From NCBI GenBank assembly GCA_905207235.1, contig CAJLKN010000003.1, positions 54,267 through 118,266 on the forward strand: a stretch of DNA of 64,000 bases. Reading direction: 5' to 3'. Positions 1-8,317 of the stretch are shown here, in pieces. Under the pieces are notes generated by a model. It saw only the letters and a list, made by a program, of their open reading frames with translations, had not been told where the DNA came from and searched no databases. How positions within the stretch are numbered: the first letter of the stretch is position 1; each line of letters opens with the position of its first letter. The stretch comes from an uncultured Eubacteriales bacterium (GTDB lineage: Bacteria; Bacillota; Clostridia; Christensenellales; Borkfalkiaceae). The position numbers and the translations under genes were made by a program.

Positions 1-1
1 A

Positions 2-154
2 TATATCTGTTACGGCGTTCCCGTAGAGGCGGGCGCACCCTGCCCCGAAAGCCTTGCGGGCAGAGCGGGCTATGTACCCGTGCGGGGCGGCGGATACTGG
101 GTAATGTATCAGGACGCGGCGACGGGCGTCAGCGTAAAAATTAAAAATTCATAA
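2..154 (+). CDS. C-terminal end of an unidentified protein (partial)
   Basis: The window opens inside a reading frame that runs 50 codons to a TAA. The peptide is rich in Gly, Val and Tyr and ends in VSVKIKNS, which looks like the last beta strands of a soluble or secreted domain. The other frames give Arg-rich, less protein-like text, so this frame is preferred. The start and most of the gene lie outside the window. No family can be named from so short a fragment. Confidence 0.45.
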   Translation, partial: YICYGVPVEAGAPCPESLAGRAGYVPVRGGGYWVMYQDAATGVSVKIKNS

Positions 155-360
155 CAGCCTTTACAAGGGTATAAAATCTGCGGGCGGCGAGTTTTTTAGC
201 GCGCCGCCTGCCTGCAATAATTCCTCGGGGCATATTGTGCGGTCAATGACTTACACAGGCAGAAATTAATGACAGAGCGGGCAAAATGTGCCTTTTTTCC
301 CGCAGTCCGCCGTTCGACCGCATATATGCCGCGGTCAACGGGTTTTATTATTATATACGG

Positions 361-394
361 AGGCGCGCCGCGACTTGTCGCGGCGCGCCTTTAT
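361..394 (+). terminator. Rho-independent terminator
   Basis: A 13-bp perfect GC-rich stem (361-373 with 378-390) with a 4-nt loop is followed by TTTATTATT. It would end transcription from the partial gene at the left edge before the promoter of the next gene. Confidence 0.75.
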
Positions 395-414
395 TATTGC
401 CTTGTGCAATGCGC

Positions 415-443
415 TTGCTAAAACGCAAATGATGGTATATAAT
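415..443 (+). promoter_or_regulatory. Sigma-A type promoter
   Basis: TTGCTA (415-420), a 17-bp spacer and TATAAT (438-443), with a TGG upstream of the -10 region. It lies about 16 bp before an AAGGAGGT ribosome binding site and drives the NlpC/P60-like gene. Confidence 0.65.
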
Positions 444-499
444 TTGATTATTCCATAAGGAGGTAAACCGTTACGCGCAAACAAAGACAGCGTCCGCTT

Positions 500-1330
500 A
501 TGCCCGCGCCCATAAGAATTACAATAACCGCAGTGCTGTGCGTGCTGTTTTTTTTCGCAGTGGTTGCGTCGTTCTTCGTCATATCGGACGAAATAGCCCA
601 CTCGCTGGCGCGCACGGTGCCGTCCTACGCCATGCAGGACATATCCGCTGTGCTCGATAAAGAGCAGTGGACGGACGAGGACTACGATTTTCTCTATCAC
701 CAGACGGGACTGTCGGCTTCCGCCCTCGACGAATACAGGGACAACAAAAACTTTATTCTCGGCTGCCAGAGCGACCTTTTCTACGACGGAGAGGTACAGC
801 ACGACGCCGCCAATTTCGGCAGCTCGCACGACTATTTCCCCGACAGGCTGTTCAACATGGTCAACCTCCGCCCCGGCGACGTTCTTATCTCTTCGTCCGT
901 GCACACTCTCGGCTGGCGCAACGGACACGCCGCGCTCGTTCTTAATTCCACCCGCACCCTTCAGGCTATAACGATAGGCGTTCCCTCGCGCGTGCAGGGC
1001 ACGGTGTGGTTTCGCGAAGCCTCCAACTTCATGGTGCTCCGTCCCGTCGGCATAGACGCGGAGATTATAGAAGATATAATCAATTACGCGTGGAACAACC
1101 TCGTCAATGTCGAATACAGCCTGTTTACGGGCGTTTTTAACGCCAAAAATCAGGCGGACGACCCGCAGACCACCCAATGCGCACACCTCGTATGGCAGGC
1201 GTATATGGCGTTCGGCTACGATATCGACAGCGACGGCGGTCCCGTCGTAACGCCCAAGGATATAGCCAATTCGCCATACTTTGAAGTAATTCAGGTCAAC
1301 GGCTTCGACCCCGATAAACTCTGGCATTGA
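500..1330 (+). CDS. Membrane-anchored permuted NlpC/P60 (YiiX/YaeF-like) hydrolase
   Basis: The 276-aa frame has one N-terminal membrane segment (about residues 8-30) followed by an extracytoplasmic domain. It contains GDVLIS and NGHAALV near residues 127-150 and QCAHLVWQAY near residue 227. That order, His first and Cys later, is the circularly permuted papain-like arrangement of YiiX/YaeF-type amidases. The probable catalytic residues are the His of GHAALV and the Cys of QCAH. The substrate could be a peptide or lipid amide; it cannot be read from the sequence. The annotated ATG at 500 has no good ribosome binding site. A perfect AAGGAGGT at 457-464 sits 8 bp before an in-frame ACG at 473, which would add nine mostly basic residues before the membrane segment. 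A long antisense frame over the same region is a shadow. Confidence 0.7.
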   Translation: MPAPIRITITAVLCVLFFFAVVASFFVISDEIAHSLARTVPSYAMQDISAVLDKEQWTDEDYDFLYHQTGLSASALDEYRDNKNFILGCQSDLFYDGEVQHDAANFGSSHDYFPDRLFNMVNLRPGDVLISSSVHTLGWRNGHAALVLNSTRTLQAITIGVPSRVQGTVWFREASNFMVLRPVGIDAEIIEDIINYAWNNLVNVEYSLFTGVFNAKNQADDPQTTQCAHLVWQAYMAFGYDIDSDGGPVVTPKDIANSPYFEVIQVNGFDPDKLWH

Positions 1331-1350
1331 TTTATTTTTATAAAAAGAAA

Positions 1351-1390
1351 AGGCGCGCCGCGGCGAAAAATTCCGCCGCGGCGCGCATCA
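1351..1390. terminator. GC-rich hairpin between convergent genes
   Basis: A 13-bp stem (GCGCGCCGCGGCG with its complement) around a short AT loop lies between the hydrolase gene and the small minus-strand gene. The T tract is weak on both sides, so termination is likely but not certain. Confidence 0.55.
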
Positions 1391-1437
1391 TTTAAACTTG
1401 CCGTCCGCATTATTTTATAAATTTATTTCGCATATAA

Positions 1438-1653
1438 TTATCTCAGTCCGCGGAAGGGTCTTAAAACTATGAGGGCATAGCATAGGAAGAGCGCGCACAC
1501 GCCGCCCGCGGCGAGCACGGAATTTATTGCGGCGGCATTGCCCGCGCAGATAAAAGAAAGCAAATCGAAGCCCGTCAGGGCGCGCGTCCCCTCGCACAGG
1601 CAGATAAAAAGTGTTACGATAAAGCAAAAGATACAAGAAAGCCGCATAAACAT
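1438..1653 (-). CDS. Small two-helix membrane protein, unknown
   Basis: A 71-aa frame with hydrophobic stretches at about residues 3-20 and 40-64 and an Arg-rich end (RPFRGLR), consistent with a small hairpin membrane protein. A second ATG two codons in (MRLSCIF) is an equally good start. No convincing ribosome binding site precedes either. The overlapping 73-aa frame in another register is Arg-rich and less plausible. I recognise no family, and this could be a chance open frame. Confidence 0.4.
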   Translation of the reverse strand: MFMRLSCIFCFIVTLFICLCEGTRALTGFDLLSFICAGNAAAINSVLAAGGVCALFLCYALIVLRPFRGLR

Positions 1654-1822
1654 ATTATGCGGCTAAAAAAATATTGTATTCCGTATTGCGCTTCGCGCCC
1701 GCCGCATTAAAGCGGCGGGCGCGCGTAACATTCTGTAAACAGCGTTCTTTTTCTGAATATTGCCCTTTAAGATTTAAAGCAAAAAACAGTTAGCCATCGC
1801 GGGCAACGCGCCCTTTCGGCGG

Positions 1823-2083
1823 TCAGAGCACGAGGTTTTCAAGTATCAGCTTGTCGAAATCGACGGGCTCGGCGAAGTCGCGCGGAATGAAGCGCACCGT
1901 GTTGAATTTTGCGTAGTTGAAAATGTGCGTCTTCATCAGCACGGGCGTGGCGATATCCAAAGCCTCGCATATATCCGCGAGGTAACTGAAAAATGAAGAG
2001 TAGGAAAACTTATCCGCGCTCTCATAAGTTACCTGTTTTATGATTTTTCCGTCTTTTACGACCTTTCCCCAAATTCTGAACAT
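1823..2083 (-). CDS. Conserved-looking small soluble protein, unknown
   Basis: The 86-aa protein starts MFRIWGKVVKDGKII and has a balanced, globular composition with a DFAEPVDFDKL segment near the end. There is no membrane segment or signal peptide. It may belong to the short basic-strand proteins found in Clostridia, but I cannot name the family. A good promoter (2090-2118) places transcription start at or within a base or two of the ATG, and no ribosome binding site is visible, so the message may be leaderless. Confidence 0.65.
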   Translation of the reverse strand: MFRIWGKVVKDGKIIKQVTYESADKFSYSSFFSYLADICEALDIATPVLMKTHIFNYAKFNTVRFIPRDFAEPVDFDKLILENLVL

Positions 2084-2089
2084 AGATAA

Positions 2090-2118
2090 AGTTTAGCAGA
2101 TTGCGGGGCGAATGTAAA
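2090..2118 (-). promoter_or_regulatory. Promoter abutting the start codon
   Basis: On the minus strand TTTACA (2118-2113), 17 bp and TAAACT (2095-2090) are followed by 6 nt and then the ATG at 2083. The expected transcription start coincides with the start codon. Confidence 0.55.
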
Positions 2119-2137
2119 ACGCTTTTTTCAAATTATA

Positions 2138-2166
2138 TTGACAAAAATGTGCAAAAGGAATAAAAT
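2138..2166 (+). promoter_or_regulatory. Promoter of the Lrp/AsnC-aminotransferase pair
   Basis: TTGACA (2138-2143), a 17-bp spacer and TAAAAT (2161-2166), about 30 bp upstream of the regulator's start codon. Confidence 0.7.
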
Positions 2167-2198
2167 AGTAACAATATCTTTTTATAAGGAATAATATT

Positions 2199-2690
2199 AT
2201 GGACAAGACGGCAAAAGACATTATAGCCATACTCGCCGAAGATTCCCGTGCGGGAGCGGAAAAGATTGCGGTCATGCTCGGAATAACCCAAGCGCAGGCC
2301 GCCGAAAGGATAAAACAGCTCGAAGACAGCGGCGTTATCGTAAAATACACCACTATCATCAACGAGGACGCCCTAGACGACGAGAGCGTGGAAGCCCTCA
2401 TCGAAGTCAAGGTAACGCCCCAGCGCGGTTCGGGTTTCGACGCCATAGCGCAGGAAATCGCCGAGCACGACGAGGTTAAAAATCTCTACCTCATGTCGGG
2501 CGCGTACGACCTCGCCGTAATAGTGGCGGGCAAATCGCTCAAATCTATCTCTCGTTTCGTTTCGGAAAGAATTTCCACCTACGACAACGTGCTGTCCACG
2601 GCAACCCATTTCATACTCAAAAAGTATAAAGTAGAGGGCGCGCTCATGAAAAAGAGCGCAGATCTGAACAGGCTGTCGGTACAGCCGTAA
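2199..2690 (+). CDS. Lrp/AsnC family transcriptional regulator
   Basis: The 163-aa protein has an N-terminal winged helix-turn-helix (about residues 1-60, with ITQAQAAERIKQLEDSGVI) and a C-terminal RAM/AsnC ligand-binding domain (about 65-145, with VEALIEVKVTP and YLMSGAYDLAVIV). Length and layout match the Lrp/AsnC family, whose members bind DNA as dimers or octamers and often sense amino acids. The aminotransferase gene begins 37 bp downstream, so the pair is probably one operon. The regulator may respond to that enzyme's substrate or product, which is an inference from position. Start ATG follows an AAGGAAT ribosome binding site. Confidence 0.88.
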   Translation: MDKTAKDIIAILAEDSRAGAEKIAVMLGITQAQAAERIKQLEDSGVIVKYTTIINEDALDDESVEALIEVKVTPQRGSGFDAIAQEIAEHDEVKNLYLMSGAYDLAVIVAGKSLKSISRFVSERISTYDNVLSTATHFILKKYKVEGALMKKSADLNRLSVQP

Positions 2691-2727
2691 GTTAATGCTC
2701 GCGGCGCTTGCCGCGGCAAGGTAAATT

Positions 2728-3897
2728 ATGAAATCTTTTGTAAGTCGCCGCGCGGCACAGCTCAAGCCGAGCGGCATACGTAAATTTTTCGATATAGTCA
2801 ACGAAATGGAGGGGGCAATCTCGCTCGGCGTGGGCGAGCCCGACTTCGTTACGCCCTATTCCATAAGGGAAGCGGCGGTGCGCTCGATAAAGCGCGGGCT
2901 TACCCAATACACGGGCAACCGAGGTCTCCCCGAACTTCGCAAAAACATATGCAGGTATCTTTACGAGCGCTTCGGCATAGTCGCCTCGCCCGACCACACG
3001 ATAGTTACCGTGGGCGCGAGCGAAGCGATAGATTTCACCCTGCGCGCAATCTGCGACGAGGGCGACGAAATACTCGTGCCCGACCCCTGCTATGTCTCAT
3101 ATGCGCCTTCGGTTGCTCTTGCGGGCGGCACGCCCGTTTCCGTAAGGTGCGTGGCGGACAACGACTTTATCATAACTCCCGAACAGATAGAAGAGCGCAT
3201 AACGCCCAGAACAAAGGCGATAATTTTAGCATATCCCAATAACCCCACGGGCGCGATTATGACCAAAGAGCAGTTGGAGGCAATAGTTCCCGTCATAAAA
3301 AAGCACGACCTTCTGGTTATTTCGGATGAAATTTATGCCGAACTTACATACGTCGGAAAGCATGTTTCGATCGCTACGGTAGGGGATATGTCCGAGCGAA
3401 CGGTAATTATCAACGGTTTTTCCAAGGCGTTCGCCATGACGGGCTGGCGCATAGGCTTTGTTTGCGCTCCGCCCGAAATCGACGACGCAATTTTTAAAAT
3501 TCACCAGTACGCCATAATGTGCGCGCCCAGCGCGGGACAGTACGCCGCAAACGCCGCCCTTTCGGAGGGGTTCTCGGAGGGCTTTTCGGTCGTCTCGGAT
3601 ATGCGCGACGAATACGCGCGCCGCGGCAGATTTTTAGTGAATGCATTCAATTCCCTCGGGCTTAAATGCTTTCAGCCCAAGGGCGCGTTCTACGTATTTC
3701 CCTCCGTCGAGAGCACGGGCATGACGGGCGAACAGTTTGCAAACGCCCTTCTCGTCGCCGAAAAAGTGGCGGTGGTGCCTGGCGCGGCGTTCGGCGACGC
3801 GGGCATAAATCACGTGCGCTGTTCGTACGCTACTTCCATGGCGCAGCTGTCCGAGGCGATAGACAGAATTTCCCGCTTTGTCAGATCGCTCAAATAA
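2728..3897 (+). CDS. Class I/II PLP-dependent aminotransferase
   Basis: The 389-aa protein is a fold-type I aminotransferase. It shows GVGEPDFVTP near the N terminus, the NNPTGA segment, DEIYAEL, the PLP-lysine motif NGFSKAFAMTGWRIGF (Lys near residue 233) and the arginine-bearing VRCSYA near the C terminus that binds the substrate carboxylate. It resembles the PatA/AspB group that transfers amino groups among aspartate, aromatic or branched substrates. The exact specificity cannot be read. It follows the Lrp/AsnC gene closely and probably shares its promoter. Confidence 0.9.
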   Translation: MKSFVSRRAAQLKPSGIRKFFDIVNEMEGAISLGVGEPDFVTPYSIREAAVRSIKRGLTQYTGNRGLPELRKNICRYLYERFGIVASPDHTIVTVGASEAIDFTLRAICDEGDEILVPDPCYVSYAPSVALAGGTPVSVRCVADNDFIITPEQIEERITPRTKAIILAYPNNPTGAIMTKEQLEAIVPVIKKHDLLVISDEIYAELTYVGKHVSIATVGDMSERTVIINGFSKAFAMTGWRIGFVCAPPEIDDAIFKIHQYAIMCAPSAGQYAANAALSEGFSEGFSVVSDMRDEYARRGRFLVNAFNSLGLKCFQPKGAFYVFPSVESTGMTGEQFANALLVAEKVAVVPGAAFGDAGINHVRCSYATSMAQLSEAIDRISRFVRSLK

Positions 3898-3919
3898 CGC
3901 CCTCGCGGCCGTTAAATAA

Positions 3920-3948
3920 TTGACAAAACTGCAAAAGATATATATAAT
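3920..3948 (+). promoter_or_regulatory. Consensus promoter of greA-lysS
   Basis: Perfect TTGACA (3920-3925), a 17-bp spacer and TATAAT (3943-3948), about 125 bp upstream of greA. Confidence 0.8.
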
Positions 3949-3960
3949 AGAGTTAAACGG

Positions 3961-4000
3961 ATATGTGGCGCAGGCTTAATGCTCCACATATCTTTGTTTA
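3961..4000 (+). promoter_or_regulatory. 5'-end stem-loop in the greA leader
   Basis: ATATGTGG (3961-3968) pairs perfectly with CCACATAT (3984-3991), followed by CTTTGTTTATTTT. It would form within the first few nucleotides of the transcript, so it may stabilise the 5' end or act as a weak early terminator. Confidence 0.45.
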
Positions 4001-4074
4001 TTTTCCCCCGCTCGTGCGGAGGGCAAAAAAGATATTACCGCCTTTCGAGGCGAAATAAAGAGGTAAAATATAAA

Positions 4075-4545
4075 ATGGCAGAACAGCAGTTTGTAATGAC
4101 CCAAAAAAATCTGGACGACCTTAAAAACGAGCTTGACTATCTCGTAAAGGTAAAGCGTCCCGAAATTATAGAGCGCATCGCCGAGGCGCGTTCGCACGGC
4201 GACCTTTCGGAAAACGCCGAATACGACGCCGCAAGGGAAGAGCAGCGCTCCAACGAAGGCAAAATCGCAGAAATCGAATATCAGATAAAAAACGCTTCCG
4301 TTCAGGAAGAGATTACCGATAACACCTACGTTCATCTCAACTCGGTCGTTACCGTGCTCGACGAAGAATTCGGCGAAGAGGATACCTACACTATAACTTC
4401 GGTTACCGACGTCGATGTAATGAACAACAAAATTTCTTCGGAATCTCCCGTCGGCGCGGCTCTCATGAGAAAGCGCAAGGGCGACGAGGTTACCGTTTCC
4501 TGCCCCGACGGCAGCTACAAGCTGCGCATAGTCAGCATAAGATAA
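4075..4545 (+). CDS. greA: Transcription elongation factor GreA
   Basis: A 156-aa protein with an N-terminal antiparallel coiled coil (about residues 1-75) carrying the acidic tip in GDLSENAEYDAAREEQ, and a C-terminal FKBP-like domain ending in KGDEVTVSCPDG. GreA inserts its coiled coil into the RNA polymerase secondary channel and stimulates cleavage of backtracked RNA. The start at 4075 was chosen over an upstream in-frame start at 3979 because it follows an AGAGGT site at 4059-4064 and gives the normal family length. lysS follows after 22 bp. Confidence 0.95.
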   Translation: MAEQQFVMTQKNLDDLKNELDYLVKVKRPEIIERIAEARSHGDLSENAEYDAAREEQRSNEGKIAEIEYQIKNASVQEEITDNTYVHLNSVVTVLDEEFGEEDTYTITSVTDVDVMNNKISSESPVGAALMRKRKGDEVTVSCPDGSYKLRIVSIR

Positions 4546-4567
4546 ACCCTTTCAGGCGAGAATATAA

Positions 4568-6085
4568 ATGGAAAACAATCAGCAGATTTTAACCGAAGAG
4601 GAAGAGGCGGAGCGCCTCGCCGAGCAGGCGCGCATCAGGCGCGAAAAGCTTGCAAAGCTCATCGAAGAGGGCAAGAACCCCTACGAAAAAACCAAGTACG
4701 AAGTTACCCAGAATTCAACTTCCATAAAGAATAATTTTGAAGCGCTCGAGGGCAAGGAAGTTTCCATCGCGGGAAGATTAATGTCCCGCCGCATAATGGG
4801 CAAGGCTTCGTTTTCGCATATCTCCGACAGAGACGGGCTCATTCAGATTTACGTCAAGCGCGACGACGTCGGCGAAGAGGACTATATGTCCTACAAAAAG
4901 GACTACGACATAGGCGATATCGTCGGCGTTAAGGGCTACGTGTTCAAGACGCAGACGGGCGAAATTTCTGTGCATTGTTCGCACATCGAAATGCTGTCCA
5001 AGTCCCTCCTTCCCCTGCCCGAAAAGCAGCACGGTCTGACCAATATGGACATAAAGTACCGCCAGCGCGACCTCGACCTCATCGTCAACCCCGAGGTCAG
5101 AAACACCTTTATCGTCCGCTCGAAGATACTCAAAGAAATACGTGCCTACCTCGACAACATGGGCTATCTCGAAGTCGATACGCCCGTTCTTACCACGCTC
5201 GAAATCGGCGCGGCTGCGCGCCCCTTCAAGACGCGCCACAACGCGCTCGACATCGATATGTACCTTCGCATAGAGACCGAACTCTACTTGAAGAGGCTGA
5301 TTGTCGGCGGGCTCGAAAGGGTTTACGAAGTGGGCAGAATTTTCCGCAACGAGGGAATGGATGCCTTCCACAACCCCGAGTTCACATCGGTTGAAATGTA
5401 CCAGGCATACACCGACTACAAGGGCATGATGGACCTCATAGAGGACCTTTACAGGACGGTAACTTTAAACGTCTGCGGCACGGCGGAGATAACCTATCAG
5501 GGCACGCGCGTCGATATGGGTTCGCCCTGGAAGCGCATGACCATGAAGGAGGCGGTAAAGGAATACTGCGGCGCCGACTACGACGCATGGTCGGACGACG
5601 CTGCGGCGCGCGCTGCGGCTAAGGCGCTCAACTGCGAAGTGCCCGAGGGCGAAAGGGCTACAAAGGGGCACGTTCTCATAGCGCTGTTCGAAGCGTTCGT
5701 CGAGGACAAGCTCGTTCAGCCTACGATTATCTACGACTATCCCGTCGAAAATTCTCCCCTCGCAAAGCGCAAGGCGAGCGATCCCGCGTTTACAGAGAGG
5801 TTCGAATATTTCATCTGCGCCCACGAATTCGGCAATGCGTTCTCCGAGCTCAACGACCCCATCGACCAGAAGCAGCGCTTCATAAAGCAGATTGAGGAAA
5901 AGAAGGCTCAGGACCCCGAAAGCAAAGCGCAATTAGACGAGGACTTCATAACCGCGCTTGAATACGGTCTTCCCCCCACGGGCGGGCTTGGATTGGGCGT
6001 GGACAGGCTTGTAATGCTGCTTACGGACAGCCCCACAATAAGGGACGTAATACTCTTCCCCACAATGAAACCCCGCCGTCAGTAA
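4568..6085 (+). CDS. lysS: Lysyl-tRNA synthetase, class II
   Basis: The 505-aa protein charges tRNA-Lys. After a charged N-terminal helix it has an OB-fold anticodon-binding domain (about residues 75-165, SIAGRLMSRR) and a class II catalytic core. Motif 2 is RNEGMDAFHNPEFT near residue 260, and motif 3 is GLGLGVDRLVMLL near the C terminus. Length and motifs are normal for bacterial LysS. It lies 22 bp after greA and is probably co-transcribed; no T-box leader is visible. A 9-bp hairpin at 6099-6121 separates it from the decarboxylase. Confidence 0.97.
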   Translation: MENNQQILTEEEEAERLAEQARIRREKLAKLIEEGKNPYEKTKYEVTQNSTSIKNNFEALEGKEVSIAGRLMSRRIMGKASFSHISDRDGLIQIYVKRDDVGEEDYMSYKKDYDIGDIVGVKGYVFKTQTGEISVHCSHIEMLSKSLLPLPEKQHGLTNMDIKYRQRDLDLIVNPEVRNTFIVRSKILKEIRAYLDNMGYLEVDTPVLTTLEIGAAARPFKTRHNALDIDMYLRIETELYLKRLIVGGLERVYEVGRIFRNEGMDAFHNPEFTSVEMYQAYTDYKGMMDLIEDLYRTVTLNVCGTAEITYQGTRVDMGSPWKRMTMKEAVKEYCGADYDAWSDDAAARAAAKALNCEVPEGERATKGHVLIALFEAFVEDKLVQPTIIYDYPVENSPLAKRKASDPAFTERFEYFICAHEFGNAFSELNDPIDQKQRFIKQIEEKKAQDPESKAQLDEDFITALEYGLPPTGGLGLGVDRLVMLLTDSPTIRDVILFPTMKPRRQ

Positions 6086-6098
6086 GACGAAAATATTT

Positions 6099-6121
6099 GC
6101 GGAGCCGCGCCGCGGCTCCGC
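6099..6121 (+). promoter_or_regulatory. Hairpin between lysS and the decarboxylase gene
   Basis: Arms 6099-6107 and 6113-6121 form a 9-bp GC-rich stem with a 5-nt loop. No T tract follows. It ends 13 bp before the ATG of a gene with no clear ribosome binding site, so it could influence translation or be a processing site. Confidence 0.4.
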
Positions 6122-6134
6122 GCAAGTTTACATA

Positions 6135-7487
6135 ATGCTTTACAATTACGAGATACTCAACCAGCTTAATAAATACAAGGGCAAGGACCGCAACAGAATG
6201 CACATGCCCGGGCACAAGAACGTCTTTTCGTTTTCCCGCGCATTCCCCGTCGCTCCGATAGATATTACCGAGCTGAGCTTTTCGGACGATCTGCAATGTC
6301 CGCACGGCGTCATAGAAAAGGCGCAGCGCGACATAGCCGAAATAGTCGGCGCAAAGAGGGCGTATATCACCACCGACGGCTCGACTTCGGGCGTGATGGC
6401 GTGCGTATATGTCGCCTCCAAACTCGGCAACAAATTGATTGTGCCCCGCAATTCGCATAAAAGCGTTTATAACGCCTGCCGCATACTCGGCGTCGAACCC
6501 GTAATAGTGCAGGGCGCGGAGTGCGAAGGCGTTCTTCTGCCGCCCGACCCCGAACTCATAGAAAAGCTAATCGTCAACGACGTCAACATAGCGGGCATGA
6601 TTGTAACTTCGCCCGACTATTACGGCAATATAGCCCCCCTCGAAGACTATGCAAAGGTGCTCAAAAAGCATTCGAGGCATCTTTTCTGCGATGGCGCGCA
6701 CGGCGCGCACCTCGGGGTGGAAGAGGGGCGATACGGCTACTGCGGCGTTTATGCCGACATGTGGGTGGACGGCGCGCACAAAACTCTCCCCGCGCTTACG
6801 CAGGGCGCATACGTGTGCGTCAACGACCTCGGCATAGCCGACCTCGCCGAAGAGGCTCTCTCCGTTTTCAGGACGAGTTCCCCCAGCTATCCAATAATGG
6901 CTTCGGTGGAATACGGCGTAAAATATTACAAGAACAACCCTAAAATCGCCGAAAGGGCAAAGAATGCCGCGGCGGAATTCAAAAATCAGCTTTCGTCGCT
7001 TACATTCTATCCCTCGCAGGACTGGACAAAGATTGCGGTCGATTTCAAACCGCTGGATATTTCGCCCGACATCGCGCAGGCGAAACTCGAAAAGCGCGGC
7101 ATATATCCCGAAATGAATGATGGAAGATACCTTTTGTTCTATCTCTCTCCGTCAACCGAGCCCGCTCATCTCAACGAAGTAAAAAATTTCTTCATGTGGC
7201 TCGTAACGCAGAAAAAGCTGCGCGGAACTTATAAGGACAAAAAGCCCCTGCTTCCCCCCGCCGACAGAACTTACAGCTATCTTTACGCATTGAAGAGCCG
7301 CGCGGAGTGGATACCCTTAAAGGAGAGCAAGGGCAGAATGTGCTCCTCAAACTGCGGCATAACGCCGCCCTGCCTGCCCGTCGTGGTTGCGGGCGAGATC
7401 ATAACCGACCGCGCCGTCGAACTGCTTTCGTCCAGCGCGAACACATTCGGGCTGGTCTCTGGCAAAATAAAAGTGGTAAAAAAATGA
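6135..7487 (+). CDS. Orn/Lys/Arg decarboxylase family protein (YaaO/SpeA-like)
   Basis: The 450-aa PLP enzyme starts with RNRMHMPGHK, typical of the family, then shows DGAHGAHLG and the PLP-lysine motif WVDGAHKTLPALTQGAYV (Lys near residue 216), and a small C-terminal domain. It matches the shorter Gram-positive branch that lacks the N-terminal wing domain. Family members decarboxylate lysine, arginine or ornithine to diamines or agmatine; the substrate is not decided here. Its position just before tmk matches yaaO in Bacillus subtilis. The stop overlaps the tmk start (ATGA). Confidence 0.9.
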   Translation: MLYNYEILNQLNKYKGKDRNRMHMPGHKNVFSFSRAFPVAPIDITELSFSDDLQCPHGVIEKAQRDIAEIVGAKRAYITTDGSTSGVMACVYVASKLGNKLIVPRNSHKSVYNACRILGVEPVIVQGAECEGVLLPPDPELIEKLIVNDVNIAGMIVTSPDYYGNIAPLEDYAKVLKKHSRHLFCDGAHGAHLGVEEGRYGYCGVYADMWVDGAHKTLPALTQGAYVCVNDLGIADLAEEALSVFRTSSPSYPIMASVEYGVKYYKNNPKIAERAKNAAAEFKNQLSSLTFYPSQDWTKIAVDFKPLDISPDIAQAKLEKRGIYPEMNDGRYLLFYLSPSTEPAHLNEVKNFFMWLVTQKKLRGTYKDKKPLLPPADRTYSYLYALKSRAEWIPLKESKGRMCSSNCGITPPCLPVVVAGEIITDRAVELLSSSANTFGLVSGKIKVVKK

Positions 7488-8113
7488 AGGGCAAACTGAT
7501 AACTTTCGAGGGCTGCGAAGGCTCCGGCAAAAGCACCCAGCTCAAACTGCTCGCCGAAAAACTCGACAAAGCGGGCGTCGACTATATTATGACGCGCGAA
7601 CCGGGCGGCAGCGACATAGCCGAACAGATACGTTCAATCATTCTCGACGGCAAAAACTCCGCCATGTGCGACGAGTGCGAAGCGCTTTTGTACGCCGCCG
7701 CGAGGGTGCAGCTTTTAAAGGAAATTATAATACCCGCGCTCGAAAGCGGCAAGCTCGTCGTGTGCGACAGATACGTCGATTCCTCGCTCGCCTATCAGGG
7801 CATTGCGCGCGGACTGGGCGAAGATTTCGTCGCCTCGATAAATTCCGCCGCGCTGGGCGATTATGCGCCCTATATGACGATATTTCTCGATATCTCGCCC
7901 GAAGACGCATTCAGGCGCAAGCACGGCGCGGACAAGGACGACAGAATGGAACAGCTCGGCATTGCCTTCCACAAAAAGGTTTACGAAGGCTACCTAACTC
8001 TTGCGGCAAAATATCCCCGCATACGCGCGGTGGACTGTTCGGGCAGCAAGTATCAGACGAGCGAAAAAATCTGGCAGCTCCTCGTCGAGAGCGGCGCGGT
8101 ACAGGTTAAATAA
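7484..8113 (+). CDS. tmk: Thymidylate kinase
   Basis: The 209-aa protein phosphorylates dTMP to dTDP. It shows the P-loop GCEGSGKST (about residues 9-17), TREPGGSDIAEQIR, and CDRYVDSSLAYQG near residue 90, all typical of Tmk. The start at 7484 is chosen because ATGA overlaps the stop of the preceding gene and gives the normal length. An upstream in-frame start at 7307 would extend into the decarboxylase. The 3' end contains an 11-bp sequence (8100-8110) repeated 30 bp later outside the gene. Confidence 0.95.
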   Translation: MKGKLITFEGCEGSGKSTQLKLLAEKLDKAGVDYIMTREPGGSDIAEQIRSIILDGKNSAMCDECEALLYAAARVQLLKEIIIPALESGKLVVCDRYVDSSLAYQGIARGLGEDFVASINSAALGDYAPYMTIFLDISPEDAFRRKHGADKDDRMEQLGIAFHKKVYEGYLTLAAKYPRIRAVDCSGSKYQTSEKIWQLLVESGAVQVK

Positions 8114-8186
8114 AGCCTGAACGCGGCGTTACAGGTTAAAGTTATATAAATCGCACACCTTAAAATATCAGTGCTTAAAATATCAG
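8100..8186 (+). repeat. Two pairs of short direct repeats after tmk
   Basis: TACAGGTTAAA occurs at 8100-8110 and 8130-8140. TTAAAATATCAG occurs at 8160-8171 and 8175-8186. The rest of the 204-bp gap up to holB is rich in GCGCA/TGCGC, but I see no gene, clear promoter or terminator in it. Confidence 0.6.
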
Positions 8187-8317
8187 CGCGGCAAGCGCAA
8201 AAAAGCTGCGCAATGCGCGGAAAGCTAGCGGCATAAAAGCGCAAGAGCTGAAAATACAAATAAGCGCAAAATGCGCAAAATTATGCGCGAACGAAAGTTG
8301 CGCGCACGGCGGTTGAT

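Noticed and set aside
335..1327. A 330-codon minus-strand frame over the NlpC/P60-like gene
   Set aside because: Shadow of the plus-strand coding sequence; it also runs through a terminator hairpin.
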